A stretch of 64,000 nucleotides of DNA from Deltaproteobacteria bacterium (GTDB lineage: Bacteria > Desulfobacterota > Desulfarculia > Desulfarculales > Desulfarculaceae). Below are positions 26,265-33,924 of the stretch, piece by piece. The notes under the pieces are model-generated. The model made no database searches. It was not told where the DNA came from and was given only the letters and a program-made list of their open reading frames with translations. Made by a program: the position numbers and the translations under genes. Where the stretch lies: positions 10,700 to 74,699 of the forward strand of contig JAHLLK010000023.1 of NCBI GenBank assembly GCA_020444165.1, in the 5' to 3' direction. Positions within the stretch are counted from its first letter, which is position 1, and each line of letters begins with the position of its first letter.

Positions 26265-27443
26265 ATGAACCAACCTGTCATTCTGAGCGCAGTCCGCACC
26301 CCGGTGGGCCGTTTCGGCGGCACCCTGAAAGCGGTCACCGACCGCACCCTGGGCGCTTTGGTCATCAAGGAAGCCATCGAACGGGCCGGCATTGCGCCCG
26401 ACAACGTGGAAGAAGTGATCTTTTCCCAGCAGTACCGCACCGGGGTGCTGCCGCCCAACATGGCCCGGCCCATCTCGGTGGACGCCGGCATCCCCATCCC
26501 GGTGCCCAACTTCACCGTGGCCAAGGCCTGCGGCGGCTCGCTGAAAACCGTGTTCCTGGCCGCCCAGGCGGTGAAGGCCGGCGACGCCGAGCTGTTGGTG
26601 GCCGGCGGCCTGGAGCACATGTCCAACGCGGCCTATCTTTTGCCCACCGGCCGCTGGGGCGCCCGCCTGGGCCACACCCAGCTCATGGACCAGTTGGTGC
26701 TCTACGATCCCATCAGCGGCAACACCATGGGCGAGACCGCCGAGAACGTGGCCGAGCGTTGGGCCGTGTCCCGCGAGGATCAGGACGCCTTTGCGCTCCT
26801 CTCGCAGCAGAAGGCGGCCCGGGCCCTGGAAGCCGGCGTGTTCACCGCGCAGATCGTGCCCGTACCCATTCCCCAGAGAAAGGGCGAACCCAAGCTGTTC
26901 CAGATCGACGAGCATCCCCGGCCCCAGACCACCCTGGAGGAGTTGGCCAAGCTGAAGCCGGTGTTCCGCGCGGGCGGCTCGGTGACCGCGGGGAACAGCA
27001 GCGGCATGAACGACGGCGCGGCCGCGGTGGTGGTGGCCAGCCGGGAGCGGGCCGCCGCTCTGGGTGTGAAGCCCCTGGCCTCCATCGTGGGCTACGCCTC
27101 GGTGGGCGTGGAGCCGGCCATCATGGGCATCGGCCCCATCGACGCCACCAAGAAGGTCTTGGCCAAGACCGGGCTCACCGCGGGTGACCTGGACCGGGTG
27201 GAGCTGAACGAGGCCTTTGCCTCCCAGAGCCTCGCCTGCATCCGCGACCTGGGGCTGGACATCGACAAGGTCAACGTCAACGGCGGGGCCATCGCCCTGG
27301 GCCACCCCATCAGCGCCACCGGTTCGGTGATCCTGACCAAGCTCATCTACGAGTTGAAGCGCTCCGGCCTGGAACTGGGCCTGGCCACCATGTGCCTGGG
27401 CGGCGGCCAGGGCGTGGCCATCATCGTGAAAAACGAAGGCTGA
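26265..27443 (+). CDS. Acetyl-CoA acyltransferase (thiolase)
   Basis: This 392-aa thiolase performs the last step of beta-oxidation. The nucleophile Cys is in VAKACGGSLKTVF (about residue 89), the catalytic His in NGGAIALGHPISATG and the second Cys in MCLGGGQGVA, so the active site is complete. ATG 26265 is preceded by GAGG 9 nt upstream; an ATG at 26214 lies within the hairpin region and is unlikely. It resembles degradative thiolases rather than PhaA by context. It is the third gene of the sigma-54 operon. Confidence 0.93.
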   Translation: MNQPVILSAVRTPVGRFGGTLKAVTDRTLGALVIKEAIERAGIAPDNVEEVIFSQQYRTGVLPPNMARPISVDAGIPIPVPNFTVAKACGGSLKTVFLAAQAVKAGDAELLVAGGLEHMSNAAYLLPTGRWGARLGHTQLMDQLVLYDPISGNTMGETAENVAERWAVSREDQDAFALLSQQKAARALEAGVFTAQIVPVPIPQRKGEPKLFQIDEHPRPQTTLEELAKLKPVFRAGGSVTAGNSSGMNDGAAAVVVASRERAAALGVKPLASIVGYASVGVEPAIMGIGPIDATKKVLAKTGLTAGDLDRVELNEAFASQSLACIRDLGLDIDKVNVNGGAIALGHPISATGSVILTKLIYELKRSGLELGLATMCLGGGQGVAIIVKNEG

Positions 27444-27474
27444 GTCTGCTGGCAGCCTGGGCCATGCGCCCTCC

Positions 27475-27499
27475 CCCCACCCGCTCCTGGCGGGTGGGG
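27475..27499 (+). terminator. Intercistronic 10-bp GC hairpin
   Basis: CCCCACCCGC (27475-27484) pairs with GCGGGTGGGG (27490-27499) around TCCTG, between the thiolase and CoA ligase genes. There is no T tract; it is probably a processing or stability element. Confidence 0.55.
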
Positions 27500-27539
27500 A
27501 GCCCCAGGCACTTCCCCCCTCCCGCTAGGAGAATCAGCC

Positions 27540-29039
27540 ATGAACCTGGCCAAACTCTTGACCGATTCCGCCGCCCGCCGGCCCGGGCAGGTGGCCCTGG
27601 AGTTCCGGGGCCGGAGCCTCACCTACGCCGAGCTGGACCAACGCTCGGGCTCCCTGGCCGCCGGCCTGGCCGCGGCCGGCCTTGCCCCGGGCGAGACCTG
27701 CGTGCTGATGATGCCCAACTCGCTCGAGTGGGTGCTTTGTTACTACGCCCTGGCCAAACTGGGAGCCCGGGTGCTGCCGGTGAACTTCCTCTATCGCACC
27801 GACGAACTCCGCCACATCTTCCGCGATTCCGGGGCCAAGGGCTTCATCGGCCACGCGGCCCATCTGGCCTACGCCGGACCGGTGTTGGAGAGCCTGCCGG
27901 CCATCACCCTGCGGGTGGCCGCGGGCGACGACCCGCCCCCGGGCTTCCGGCCCCTGGACGAGCTGTTCGCCGCGGCCGAGTTCCCCCCTTTGGACCTCCC
28001 GGACACGGAGCCCCTGGCCATCATCTACACCAGCGGCACCACCGGCCTGCCCAAGGGCGCGATGCTCACGCACGGCAATCTGGCCACCAACGCCAAAACC
28101 GTGGCCGACATGCGCTACACCGAGCCCCACGACATCTGCCTGGCCGTCTTGCCGTTCTTCCACATCTACGGCCAGACCAGCACCCTGAACGCCTCCCTCT
28201 ACCTGGGCCTCACCATCAAACTCTGGGAGCATTTCGAGGCCGCCGAGGTGTTCCAGGCCATCGAGGACCTGGCAAGCACCATCCTCATCGCGGTGCCCAC
28301 TGTCTTCAACCGCCTGGCCGAGATGGCCAGCCAGACGCCGCCCCGCCGCTCCTCCTTGCGCTTCTGCGTGTCCGGCGGGGCCAGCCTGCCGGTGGAGGTG
28401 CTGCGCCGTTTCGAGCAGGCCTTCCATGTCACCATCTACGAGGGCTACGGGCTCACCGAGTGCTCGCCGGTCTGCGTGGAAAACCCCTATGGCCGGGCCA
28501 CCAAGCCCGGCTCCATCGGCCTGCCCATCCCCGGCTTCACGGCCCGGGTGGTGGACGGCCAGGACCAGGACGTGCCGCCCGGCGCAGTGGGCGAGCTGAT
28601 CATCCAGGGGCCCGGGGTGATGCAGGGCTATTTGAACCAGCCCGCGGCCACGGCCGAGACGCTCCGGGGCGGCTGGCTGCACACCGGTGATTTGGCGCGC
28701 CGGGATGAGGACGGCTACATCTTCATCGTGGACCGCAAGAAGGAGATGATCATCCGGGGGGCCTACAACGTGTATCCCCGCGAGATCGAGGAAGTGCTCT
28801 ACGGCCACCCGGCCGTGTTGGAGTGCGCCGTGGTGGGCCTGCCCCACGACGACCTGGGGGAAGAGGTGGCCGCCGTGGTGGTGCCGCGGCCCGGGGTGCC
28901 GGTGACGGCCGAGGAGATCCGGGCCTATGTCAAGGAGCGCGTGGCCCCTTACAAATACCCCCGGGTGGTGCAGTTGGCGGATGAGCTGCCCAAGACCAAC
29001 ACGGGCAAAATCCTGAAGCGGCACATCAAATTGAGTTGA
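27540..29039 (+). CDS. AMP-forming acyl-CoA synthetase/ligase (FadD-like)
   Basis: The 499-aa ANL-superfamily enzyme activates a carboxylic acid to its CoA ester with ATP. The P-loop-like motif YTSGTTGLPKGAM is at about residue 163, the A5 motif in YEGYGLTECSPV, A8 in HTGDLARRDEDGYIFIVDRKKEMII, and the catalytic Lys in the final LPKTNTGKILKRHIK. An A/G-rich GCTAGGAGAATCAGCC precedes the ATG. In the operon it lies between beta-oxidation genes and TRAP transporter genes, so it likely activates the acid imported by that transporter. Chain length or aromatic preference is not readable. Confidence 0.92.
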   Translation: MNLAKLLTDSAARRPGQVALEFRGRSLTYAELDQRSGSLAAGLAAAGLAPGETCVLMMPNSLEWVLCYYALAKLGARVLPVNFLYRTDELRHIFRDSGAKGFIGHAAHLAYAGPVLESLPAITLRVAAGDDPPPGFRPLDELFAAAEFPPLDLPDTEPLAIIYTSGTTGLPKGAMLTHGNLATNAKTVADMRYTEPHDICLAVLPFFHIYGQTSTLNASLYLGLTIKLWEHFEAAEVFQAIEDLASTILIAVPTVFNRLAEMASQTPPRRSSLRFCVSGGASLPVEVLRRFEQAFHVTIYEGYGLTECSPVCVENPYGRATKPGSIGLPIPGFTARVVDGQDQDVPPGAVGELIIQGPGVMQGYLNQPAATAETLRGGWLHTGDLARRDEDGYIFIVDRKKEMIIRGAYNVYPREIEEVLYGHPAVLECAVVGLPHDDLGEEVAAVVVPRPGVPVTAEEIRAYVKERVAPYKYPRVVQLADELPKTNTGKILKRHIKLS

Positions 29040-29042
29040 TGG

Positions 29043-29070
29043 CGGCCGGCTGCCTCTGGGCGGCCGGCTG
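29043..29070 (+). terminator. Intercistronic hairpin after the CoA ligase gene
   Basis: GCCGGCTGCC (29045-29054) pairs with GGCGGCCGGC (29059-29068), with one G-U pair and a TCTG loop, followed by GTTTC. It could act as a weak terminator or stabiliser between fadD-like and dctP. Confidence 0.5.
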
Positions 29071-29151
29071 TTTCTGGGAAAGGGAATGTTTTTTCAACCA
29101 AAGGGGCGGAGCCCCCAACGGCGCCTGCCCCACCAAGCACGGGAGGGAATC

Positions 29152-30156
29152 ATGCTGAAAAAGTTCACGGTGTTGGCGGCCTGCCTGACCCTGGCTCTGG
29201 CGGCTCTGGCCGCTCCGGCCGCGGCCGAAACCCTGCGTTTGCAATGCGCCTACCCCCAAAACGCCTATGCCGGACAAACCACGCAATACTTTGCCAACGA
29301 GGTGAAAAAGCTGACCAAGGGCGAGGTGGAGATCAAGGTGTTCTGGCCCGACCAGTTGGTGAAGACCAAGGAGGCTTTTGACGCGGTGCGTCAGGGCATG
29401 GTCGACGCCTACTCCGGCTCCCTGTTGTATTTCGCCGGCCTGGTGCCCGAGGTCAACTGCCAGTGGCTGCCCTACAACTGGGGCAGCGCCCACGAGGCCC
29501 TGGACGTGTTGTTGAACAAGGGCTACATGGACGTGATGTCCCAGGCCGTGGCCAAGCACGGCGTCACCTACCTGGCTCCCCTGTCCGTGGCCACCATGGG
29601 CCTGTTGACCAAGTTCCCGGTGAGCAGCCTGGATGACCTCAAGGGCAAGAAGATCCGCGCCGTGGGCATGGAAGCCCAGATCGTCAAGGCCCTGGGCGCT
29701 TCAGCCGTGGCCATCTCCGGGGCCGAGCAGTACATGGCCCTGCAGCGGGGCACCGTGGACGGCACTGACTACCCCTGGTACACGGTGGAGAAGTACAAGT
29801 TCTACGAGGTGTTGGAGTACATCATCGACCCCGCCTTCCACACCCCGGGCGTCATCGAGATCGTCATGAACACCGAGGTCTTCAACAAGCTGACTCCCGA
29901 GCAGCAGAAGGCGGTGAAGCAGGCGGCCCTGAACGCCATGAACCTCAGCTTCAACAACACGCCCAAGTTCGACCAGGGCGCCCTGGACGCGGCCAAGAAG
30001 CGCGGCATCAAGGTGCTGACCATCTCCGCGCCGGAGATGAAGCGCTTCCGTAAGGCTCTGGAGCCCCTGTGGGACGCCCAGGCCAAGCAGTCCCCCCTCT
30101 CGGCCAAGCTGGTGGAGATCCTGCGGGCCAACCTGAAGGCCCAGGGCGTCAACTAA
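29152..30156 (+). CDS. dctP: TRAP transporter substrate-binding protein (DctP family)
   Basis: This 334-aa periplasmic binding protein of a tripartite ATP-independent transporter starts at ATG 29152 with GGGAGG upstream and has a Sec signal peptide (MLKKFTVLAACLTLALAALA, cleavage after PAAA). The family pattern is visible in ELKKLTKGEVEIKVF-like sequence (VKKLTKGEVEIKVFWPDQL), GLLTKFPVSSLDDLKGKKIR and YMALQRGTVDGTDYPWYTV. The conserved Arg expected to bind the ligand carboxylate is in GKKIRAVGM. It supplies the substrate for the CoA ligase and beta-oxidation enzymes in the same operon, so an organic monocarboxylate is the likely ligand. Confidence 0.92.
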   Translation: MLKKFTVLAACLTLALAALAAPAAAETLRLQCAYPQNAYAGQTTQYFANEVKKLTKGEVEIKVFWPDQLVKTKEAFDAVRQGMVDAYSGSLLYFAGLVPEVNCQWLPYNWGSAHEALDVLLNKGYMDVMSQAVAKHGVTYLAPLSVATMGLLTKFPVSSLDDLKGKKIRAVGMEAQIVKALGASAVAISGAEQYMALQRGTVDGTDYPWYTVEKYKFYEVLEYIIDPAFHTPGVIEIVMNTEVFNKLTPEQQKAVKQAALNAMNLSFNNTPKFDQGALDAAKKRGIKVLTISAPEMKRFRKALEPLWDAQAKQSPLSAKLVEILRANLKAQGVN

Positions 30157-30171
30157 GCCCCCTCACCCGCT

Positions 30172-30203
30172 GCCGGGACGGGGCCAGAAGACCCCGTCCC
30201 GGC
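30172..30203 (+). terminator. Strong intercistronic hairpin between dctP and dctQ
   Basis: GCCGGGACGGGG (30172-30183) pairs perfectly with CCCCGTCCCGGC (30192-30203) around an 8-nt loop. There is no T run. This position is common in binding-protein operons and would keep the dctP message more abundant than the membrane-subunit message. The rest of the 272-bp dctP-dctQ gap is GC-rich and holds no gene I can support. Confidence 0.7.
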
Positions 30204-30428
30204 GGTGGGCCAGACCCGGTTCGCGAGGGCGGGCGGCTCTCCCGCCGCACCGCTGGAACCGGGGGCCGGCGCCTGCGGAGCTTTTCCGGCGCCGCCTCTT
30301 TCCGGATCACGCCTCCGGCGGGAACTGCCCCCCGCCCGCGGCCGGCCCCGCCGGCCCGGGCCCCGGAATCCCGCCGGACCAGCCAGGGGACCTGGGGCGC
30401 CGGCGCTCCGTCTCCCCCAACGGATGAC

Positions 30429-30938
30429 ATGTATAAGCTGGTGCGCATCATATCGGCCCTGAACCTGACCGTGGGGTGGCTGGCCGCGCCCTTGAGCCTG
30501 GTGATCACCGCCTTGGTGCTCATGGAGGTGCTGGCGCGCTATCTGCTGAACGCGCCCACCTCCTGGTCCAACGAAACCAACCAATACCTGCTCTGCGCCC
30601 TGGTGATGTTCGGCGGCGGCTTCACGCTCCGCCGCTACGGCCACACCCGGGTGGACATCTTCATTCAGCGTTTCACCGACCGCACTTGCGCCTGGGTGGA
30701 GGTGGTGGCCGGGGTCATGGTCCTGATCTTCACCTGCCCCATGCTCTACTACGGCGCCCTGCTCTCCGGTGAGGCCTTCCTGGCCGGCCAGACCTCGGTA
30801 TCCGCCGCCGAGCTGCCCCTCTGGCCGTCCATGGCCACGGTGCCCCTGGGGGCCCTGTTCCTCTTGTTGCAGGCCTTGGCCAACACCCTGGTGGCCGTGC
30901 ACTTCATCCAAACCGGCGAGAAATGGGAGGCCGTATGA
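30429..30938 (+). CDS. dctQ: TRAP transporter small permease (DctQ family)
   Basis: This 169-aa membrane protein has four predicted helices. Family features include EVLARYLLNAPTSWSNETNQYLLCALVMFGGGFTLRRYGHTRVDI. The start at ATG 30429 has no strong ribosome site, and the frame continues upstream through the 272-bp GC-rich gap, but the family N-terminus fits this ATG. It overlaps dctM by 4 bp. The wide gap and hairpin after dctP suggest separate control of the levels of binding protein and permease. Confidence 0.87.
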   Translation: MYKLVRIISALNLTVGWLAAPLSLVITALVLMEVLARYLLNAPTSWSNETNQYLLCALVMFGGGFTLRRYGHTRVDIFIQRFTDRTCAWVEVVAGVMVLIFTCPMLYYGALLSGEAFLAGQTSVSAAELPLWPSMATVPLGALFLLLQALANTLVAVHFIQTGEKWEAV

Positions 30939-32245
30939 GCACGGGCCTGTTATCCCTTCTGGTCTTCGGCTCCCTGGTGATTTTCCTGGCCCTGGGAGTG
31001 CCCATCAGCTTCGCGCTCCTGTCCATCTCCACCCTGGGCATATTGGGAGTCTGGGGTCCCAAAGGCCTGTTGGCCCTGTTCAACACCGCCTATGGCGAGG
31101 GCACCAGCTTCCTCTTGCTGGCCATCCCCCTGTTCATCCTCATGGCCAACATCCTGAAGTTTTCCGGCCTGGCCGACGAGCTGTTCGAGATGGTGTACCG
31201 CTGGTTCGGGCGGCTCCGGGGCGGCCTGGCCATGGGCACGGTGGCCATCTGCGCCATCTTCGCGGCCATGGCCGGCATCAGTTCGGTGGCCACGGTTTCC
31301 ATGGGCCTCATCGCCCTGCCGGCCATGCTGGAGCGCAAGTATGACAAAGTCATGGCCGTGGGCTGCATCAACGCCGGAGGCGCCTTGGGCATCCTCATCC
31401 CGCCCTCCATCATCATGATCCTCTACGGCTCCATGGCCGAAGTCTCGGTGGGCCAGCTCTTCGCGGGCGGGGTGATCCCGGGCATCCTCCTGACCGTCAT
31501 CTTCATGGCATACATCGGGGTGCGCTGCTGGCTGAACCCCTCCTTGGGCCCGGCCATTGCCGAGCGCTACACCTTCCGCCAGAAGCTGGCTTCTTTGAAG
31601 GGGGTGATCCTGCCCTTGGGCCTGGTGACCCTGGTCCTGGGGGTGATCTACACCGGGGTGGCCACCCCCACCGAGGCGGCCGGGGTGGGCGCCGGCGGGG
31701 CGATCATCGTGGCCCTGCTCTACCGCCGCCTCACCTGGGAACGGCTCAAAAAGGCCTGTATGGAGACCTTGCAGATCACGGCCATGATCTTCTGGATCAT
31801 CATCGGGGCGGTGGTGTTCACCCATTTCCTGGCCTACGCCGGCATCCAGGACATGGTGCAGTCGTGGGTGCTCTCCCTGGAGGTGAACCGCTGGGTGATC
31901 ATGTTCGCCATTCAGGGCATCTTCTTCGTGCTGGGCATGTTCCTGGACCCGGCCGGCATCATCCTGCTGACCACCCCGATCTTCGTGCCCATCATCACCC
32001 ACCTGGGGTTCGATCCCCTGTGGTTCGGCATCCTGTTCACCATCAACATGGAAATGGCCTACATCACCCCGCCGTTCGGCTTCAACCTGTTTATCCTGAA
32101 GAGCGTGGTGCCCCCCTCGGTGTCCATGGGCGACATCTACCGCTCGGTGGGGCCCTTTGTGGTGCTGCAAACCCTGTGTCTCTTGTTGGTGATGCTGTGG
32201 CCCGATCTGGCCCTGTATCTGCCCTCGCTGATGGTGGTCCGCTGA
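30935..32245 (+). CDS. dctM: TRAP transporter large permease (DctM family)
   Basis: The 436-aa subunit forms the ion-coupled transport channel, with about 12 membrane helices. DctM hallmarks: FLLLAIPLFILMANILKFSGL, INAGGALGILIPPSIIMILYG, TPTEAAGVGAGGAIIVALLYR, and the C-terminal MEMAYITPPFGFNLFILKSV. ATG 30935 overlaps the dctQ stop (ATGA) and is preceded by GGGAGG. Together with DctP and DctQ it makes a complete TRAP system for carboxylate uptake. Confidence 0.93.
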   Translation: MSTGLLSLLVFGSLVIFLALGVPISFALLSISTLGILGVWGPKGLLALFNTAYGEGTSFLLLAIPLFILMANILKFSGLADELFEMVYRWFGRLRGGLAMGTVAICAIFAAMAGISSVATVSMGLIALPAMLERKYDKVMAVGCINAGGALGILIPPSIIMILYGSMAEVSVGQLFAGGVIPGILLTVIFMAYIGVRCWLNPSLGPAIAERYTFRQKLASLKGVILPLGLVTLVLGVIYTGVATPTEAAGVGAGGAIIVALLYRRLTWERLKKACMETLQITAMIFWIIIGAVVFTHFLAYAGIQDMVQSWVLSLEVNRWVIMFAIQGIFFVLGMFLDPAGIILLTTPIFVPIITHLGFDPLWFGILFTINMEMAYITPPFGFNLFILKSVVPPSVSMGDIYRSVGPFVVLQTLCLLLVMLWPDLALYLPSLMVVR

Positions 32246-32273
32246 GGCCGGCCGCCCGAAGGAAGCGCTAAGC

Positions 32274-33092
32274 ATGGAATTTGCCAATCTCTTGTATCGG
32301 TGGGAAGGCCGGGTGGCCGTGGTGAGCTTCCACCGGCCCGACAAGCTGAACGCCCTGAACAAGGCCGCCCGCCGGGAGCTGAAGGAGGTTCTGGAGCAGG
32401 TGGCCGAGGACCCGGAAGTGGGGGTGCTGGTGCTCACCGGGTCCGGGGAAAAGGCCTTTGTGGCCGGCAGCGACCTCAACGAGTTCGGCCGCATGACTCC
32501 GCTCGAGGCCTATGAGTTCCTGGACACCCTGGCCCAACGGCTCTACACCCGCCTGGAAGAGCTGGACAAGCCGGTGATCGCCATGATCAACGGCCTGTGC
32601 CTGGGGGCGGGCTGCGAGATCGCCCTGGCCTGCGACCTGCGTATCGCCGCGGACACGGCCCGCTTCGGCCAGCCCGAGGTGAACATCGGCATCATGCCCG
32701 GCTCGGGGGCCACCCAGCGCCTGGCCCGCCTGGTGGGACCGGGCAAGGCCAAGGAGCTGATCTTCACCGGCGACCTCATCACCGCCCCCGAGGCTCTGGC
32801 CATCGGCCTGGTGAATAGAGTGGTGCCGGCGGCCGAGCTGGAGACCCAGACCCTGGAGCTGGCCCAGCGCATCGCCCAGAAGGGCGCCTTCAGCCTGAAA
32901 ATGGCCAAGCGCTCCATCAACCTGGGCCGCGAGGTGGGCCTGACCCCGGGCCTGGCCTACGAGGCCCTGGCCGAGGTGGCCTGCTTCTGCTCGCCCGAGC
33001 GGGCCGAGGGAGTGGGCGCCTTTTTCGAGAAACGCAAGCCCGACTTCCACGGCAATGACCAAGGTGACACCGGGAAGGGAGAAAAGGCATGA
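32274..33092 (+). CDS. Enoyl-CoA hydratase/isomerase family protein
   Basis: The 272-aa crotonase-fold protein carries VAVVSFHRPDKLNALN at the N-terminus, the oxyanion-hole region KAFVAGSDLNEF and INGLCLGAGCEIALACDLRIAAD, and FGQPEVNIGIMPGSGATQRLARLVG, in which the Glu of PEVN and the G-S-G-A-T-Q motif match true hydratases. It follows dctM by 28 bp and overlaps the next hydratase gene by 4 bp (ATGA). It hydrates the enoyl-CoA made by the first gene of the operon. Confidence 0.9.
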   Translation: MEFANLLYRWEGRVAVVSFHRPDKLNALNKAARRELKEVLEQVAEDPEVGVLVLTGSGEKAFVAGSDLNEFGRMTPLEAYEFLDTLAQRLYTRLEELDKPVIAMINGLCLGAGCEIALACDLRIAADTARFGQPEVNIGIMPGSGATQRLARLVGPGKAKELIFTGDLITAPEALAIGLVNRVVPAAELETQTLELAQRIAQKGAFSLKMAKRSINLGREVGLTPGLAYEALAEVACFCSPERAEGVGAFFEKRKPDFHGNDQGDTGKGEKA

Positions 33093-33871
33093 GCCCGGCC
33101 AACGTGCGCTACACCCTGGAAGGCCAGGTGGCGGTGGTGACCCTGGACAACCCGCCCATGAACGCCCTGGACCCGGCCACCAAGCAGGACCTGGCCACGG
33201 TGTTCACGGAGCTGTACGCCCGGCAGGCCGAGATCCGGGCCGTGGTGCTCACCGGCGCGGGCGAAAAGGCCTTTGTGGCCGGGGCGGACATCAAGTCCTT
33301 CCCGGACCTGACCCCGGCGAGCGCCCGGCAGCGGCTCACCGAGACCCACCGCATCTACCGTCTGGTGGAGGACTATCCCTGGCCGGTGATCGCGGCCATC
33401 CACGGCTTCTGCCTGGGCGGCGGCCTGGAGTTGGCCCTATGCTGCGATCTGCGCTACGCCGGCGAGGAGGCCACCTTCGGTTTCCCCGAGGTGAAGCTCT
33501 CCATCTTCCCCGGTAACGGCGGCACCGCCCGGGGCCTGTACTTCCTGACGCTCGGCCGCCTGAAGGAACTGGTGTACACCGGCCGGAACCTCAGCGCGGC
33601 CGAGGCCCTGGACTACGGGCTCATCGAGCGGGTGACCCCCACCGGCGGCCACTTGGACGCGGCCCTGGAGACCGCGGCGGTGATCGCCAAACGGGGACCC
33701 CTGGGCGTGGCCGCGGCCAAGCGGACCATCAACCGGGCGCGCGATTTGTGGCTGGAGGAGGCCCTGAAGCTGGAGACCGAGAACTGGGCCGCGCTCACGG
33801 CCACCGAGGACATGAAGGAAGGCGCCCGGGCTTTTATCGACAAGCGGAAGCCGGAGTATAAGGGGCGGTAG
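33089..33871 (+). CDS. Enoyl-CoA hydratase/isomerase family protein (second copy)
   Basis: This 260-aa crotonase-family protein has VAVVTLDNPPMNALD, KAFVAGADIKSFPDL, IHGFCLGGGLELALCCDLRYAGE and FGFPEVKLSIFPGNGGTARGLYFLTLG. The Glu in PEVK is present, while GNGGTAR replaces the common G-G-T-Q-R, so substrate or reaction may differ from its neighbour. The start overlaps the preceding gene by 4 bp. It is the last gene of the sigma-54 operon and is followed by an 11-bp stem terminator. Confidence 0.87.
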   Translation: MSPANVRYTLEGQVAVVTLDNPPMNALDPATKQDLATVFTELYARQAEIRAVVLTGAGEKAFVAGADIKSFPDLTPASARQRLTETHRIYRLVEDYPWPVIAAIHGFCLGGGLELALCCDLRYAGEEATFGFPEVKLSIFPGNGGTARGLYFLTLGRLKELVYTGRNLSAAEALDYGLIERVTPTGGHLDAALETAAVIAKRGPLGVAAAKRTINRARDLWLEEALKLETENWAALTATEDMKEGARAFIDKRKPEYKGR

Positions 33872-33896
33872 GGGCACGGGGCGCGGGCAGGAGTGG

Positions 33897-33924
33897 GTTA
33901 GGCGGGCCGCCAGGCCCGCCTAAC
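33897..33924. terminator. Bidirectional terminator between hydratase and acylase genes
   Basis: GTTAGGCGGGC (33897-33907) pairs perfectly with GCCCGCCTAAC (33914-33924) around a 6-nt loop and is followed by TATTTC on the plus strand. It sits between two convergent genes and ends exactly at the stop of the acylase gene. Confidence 0.75.
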
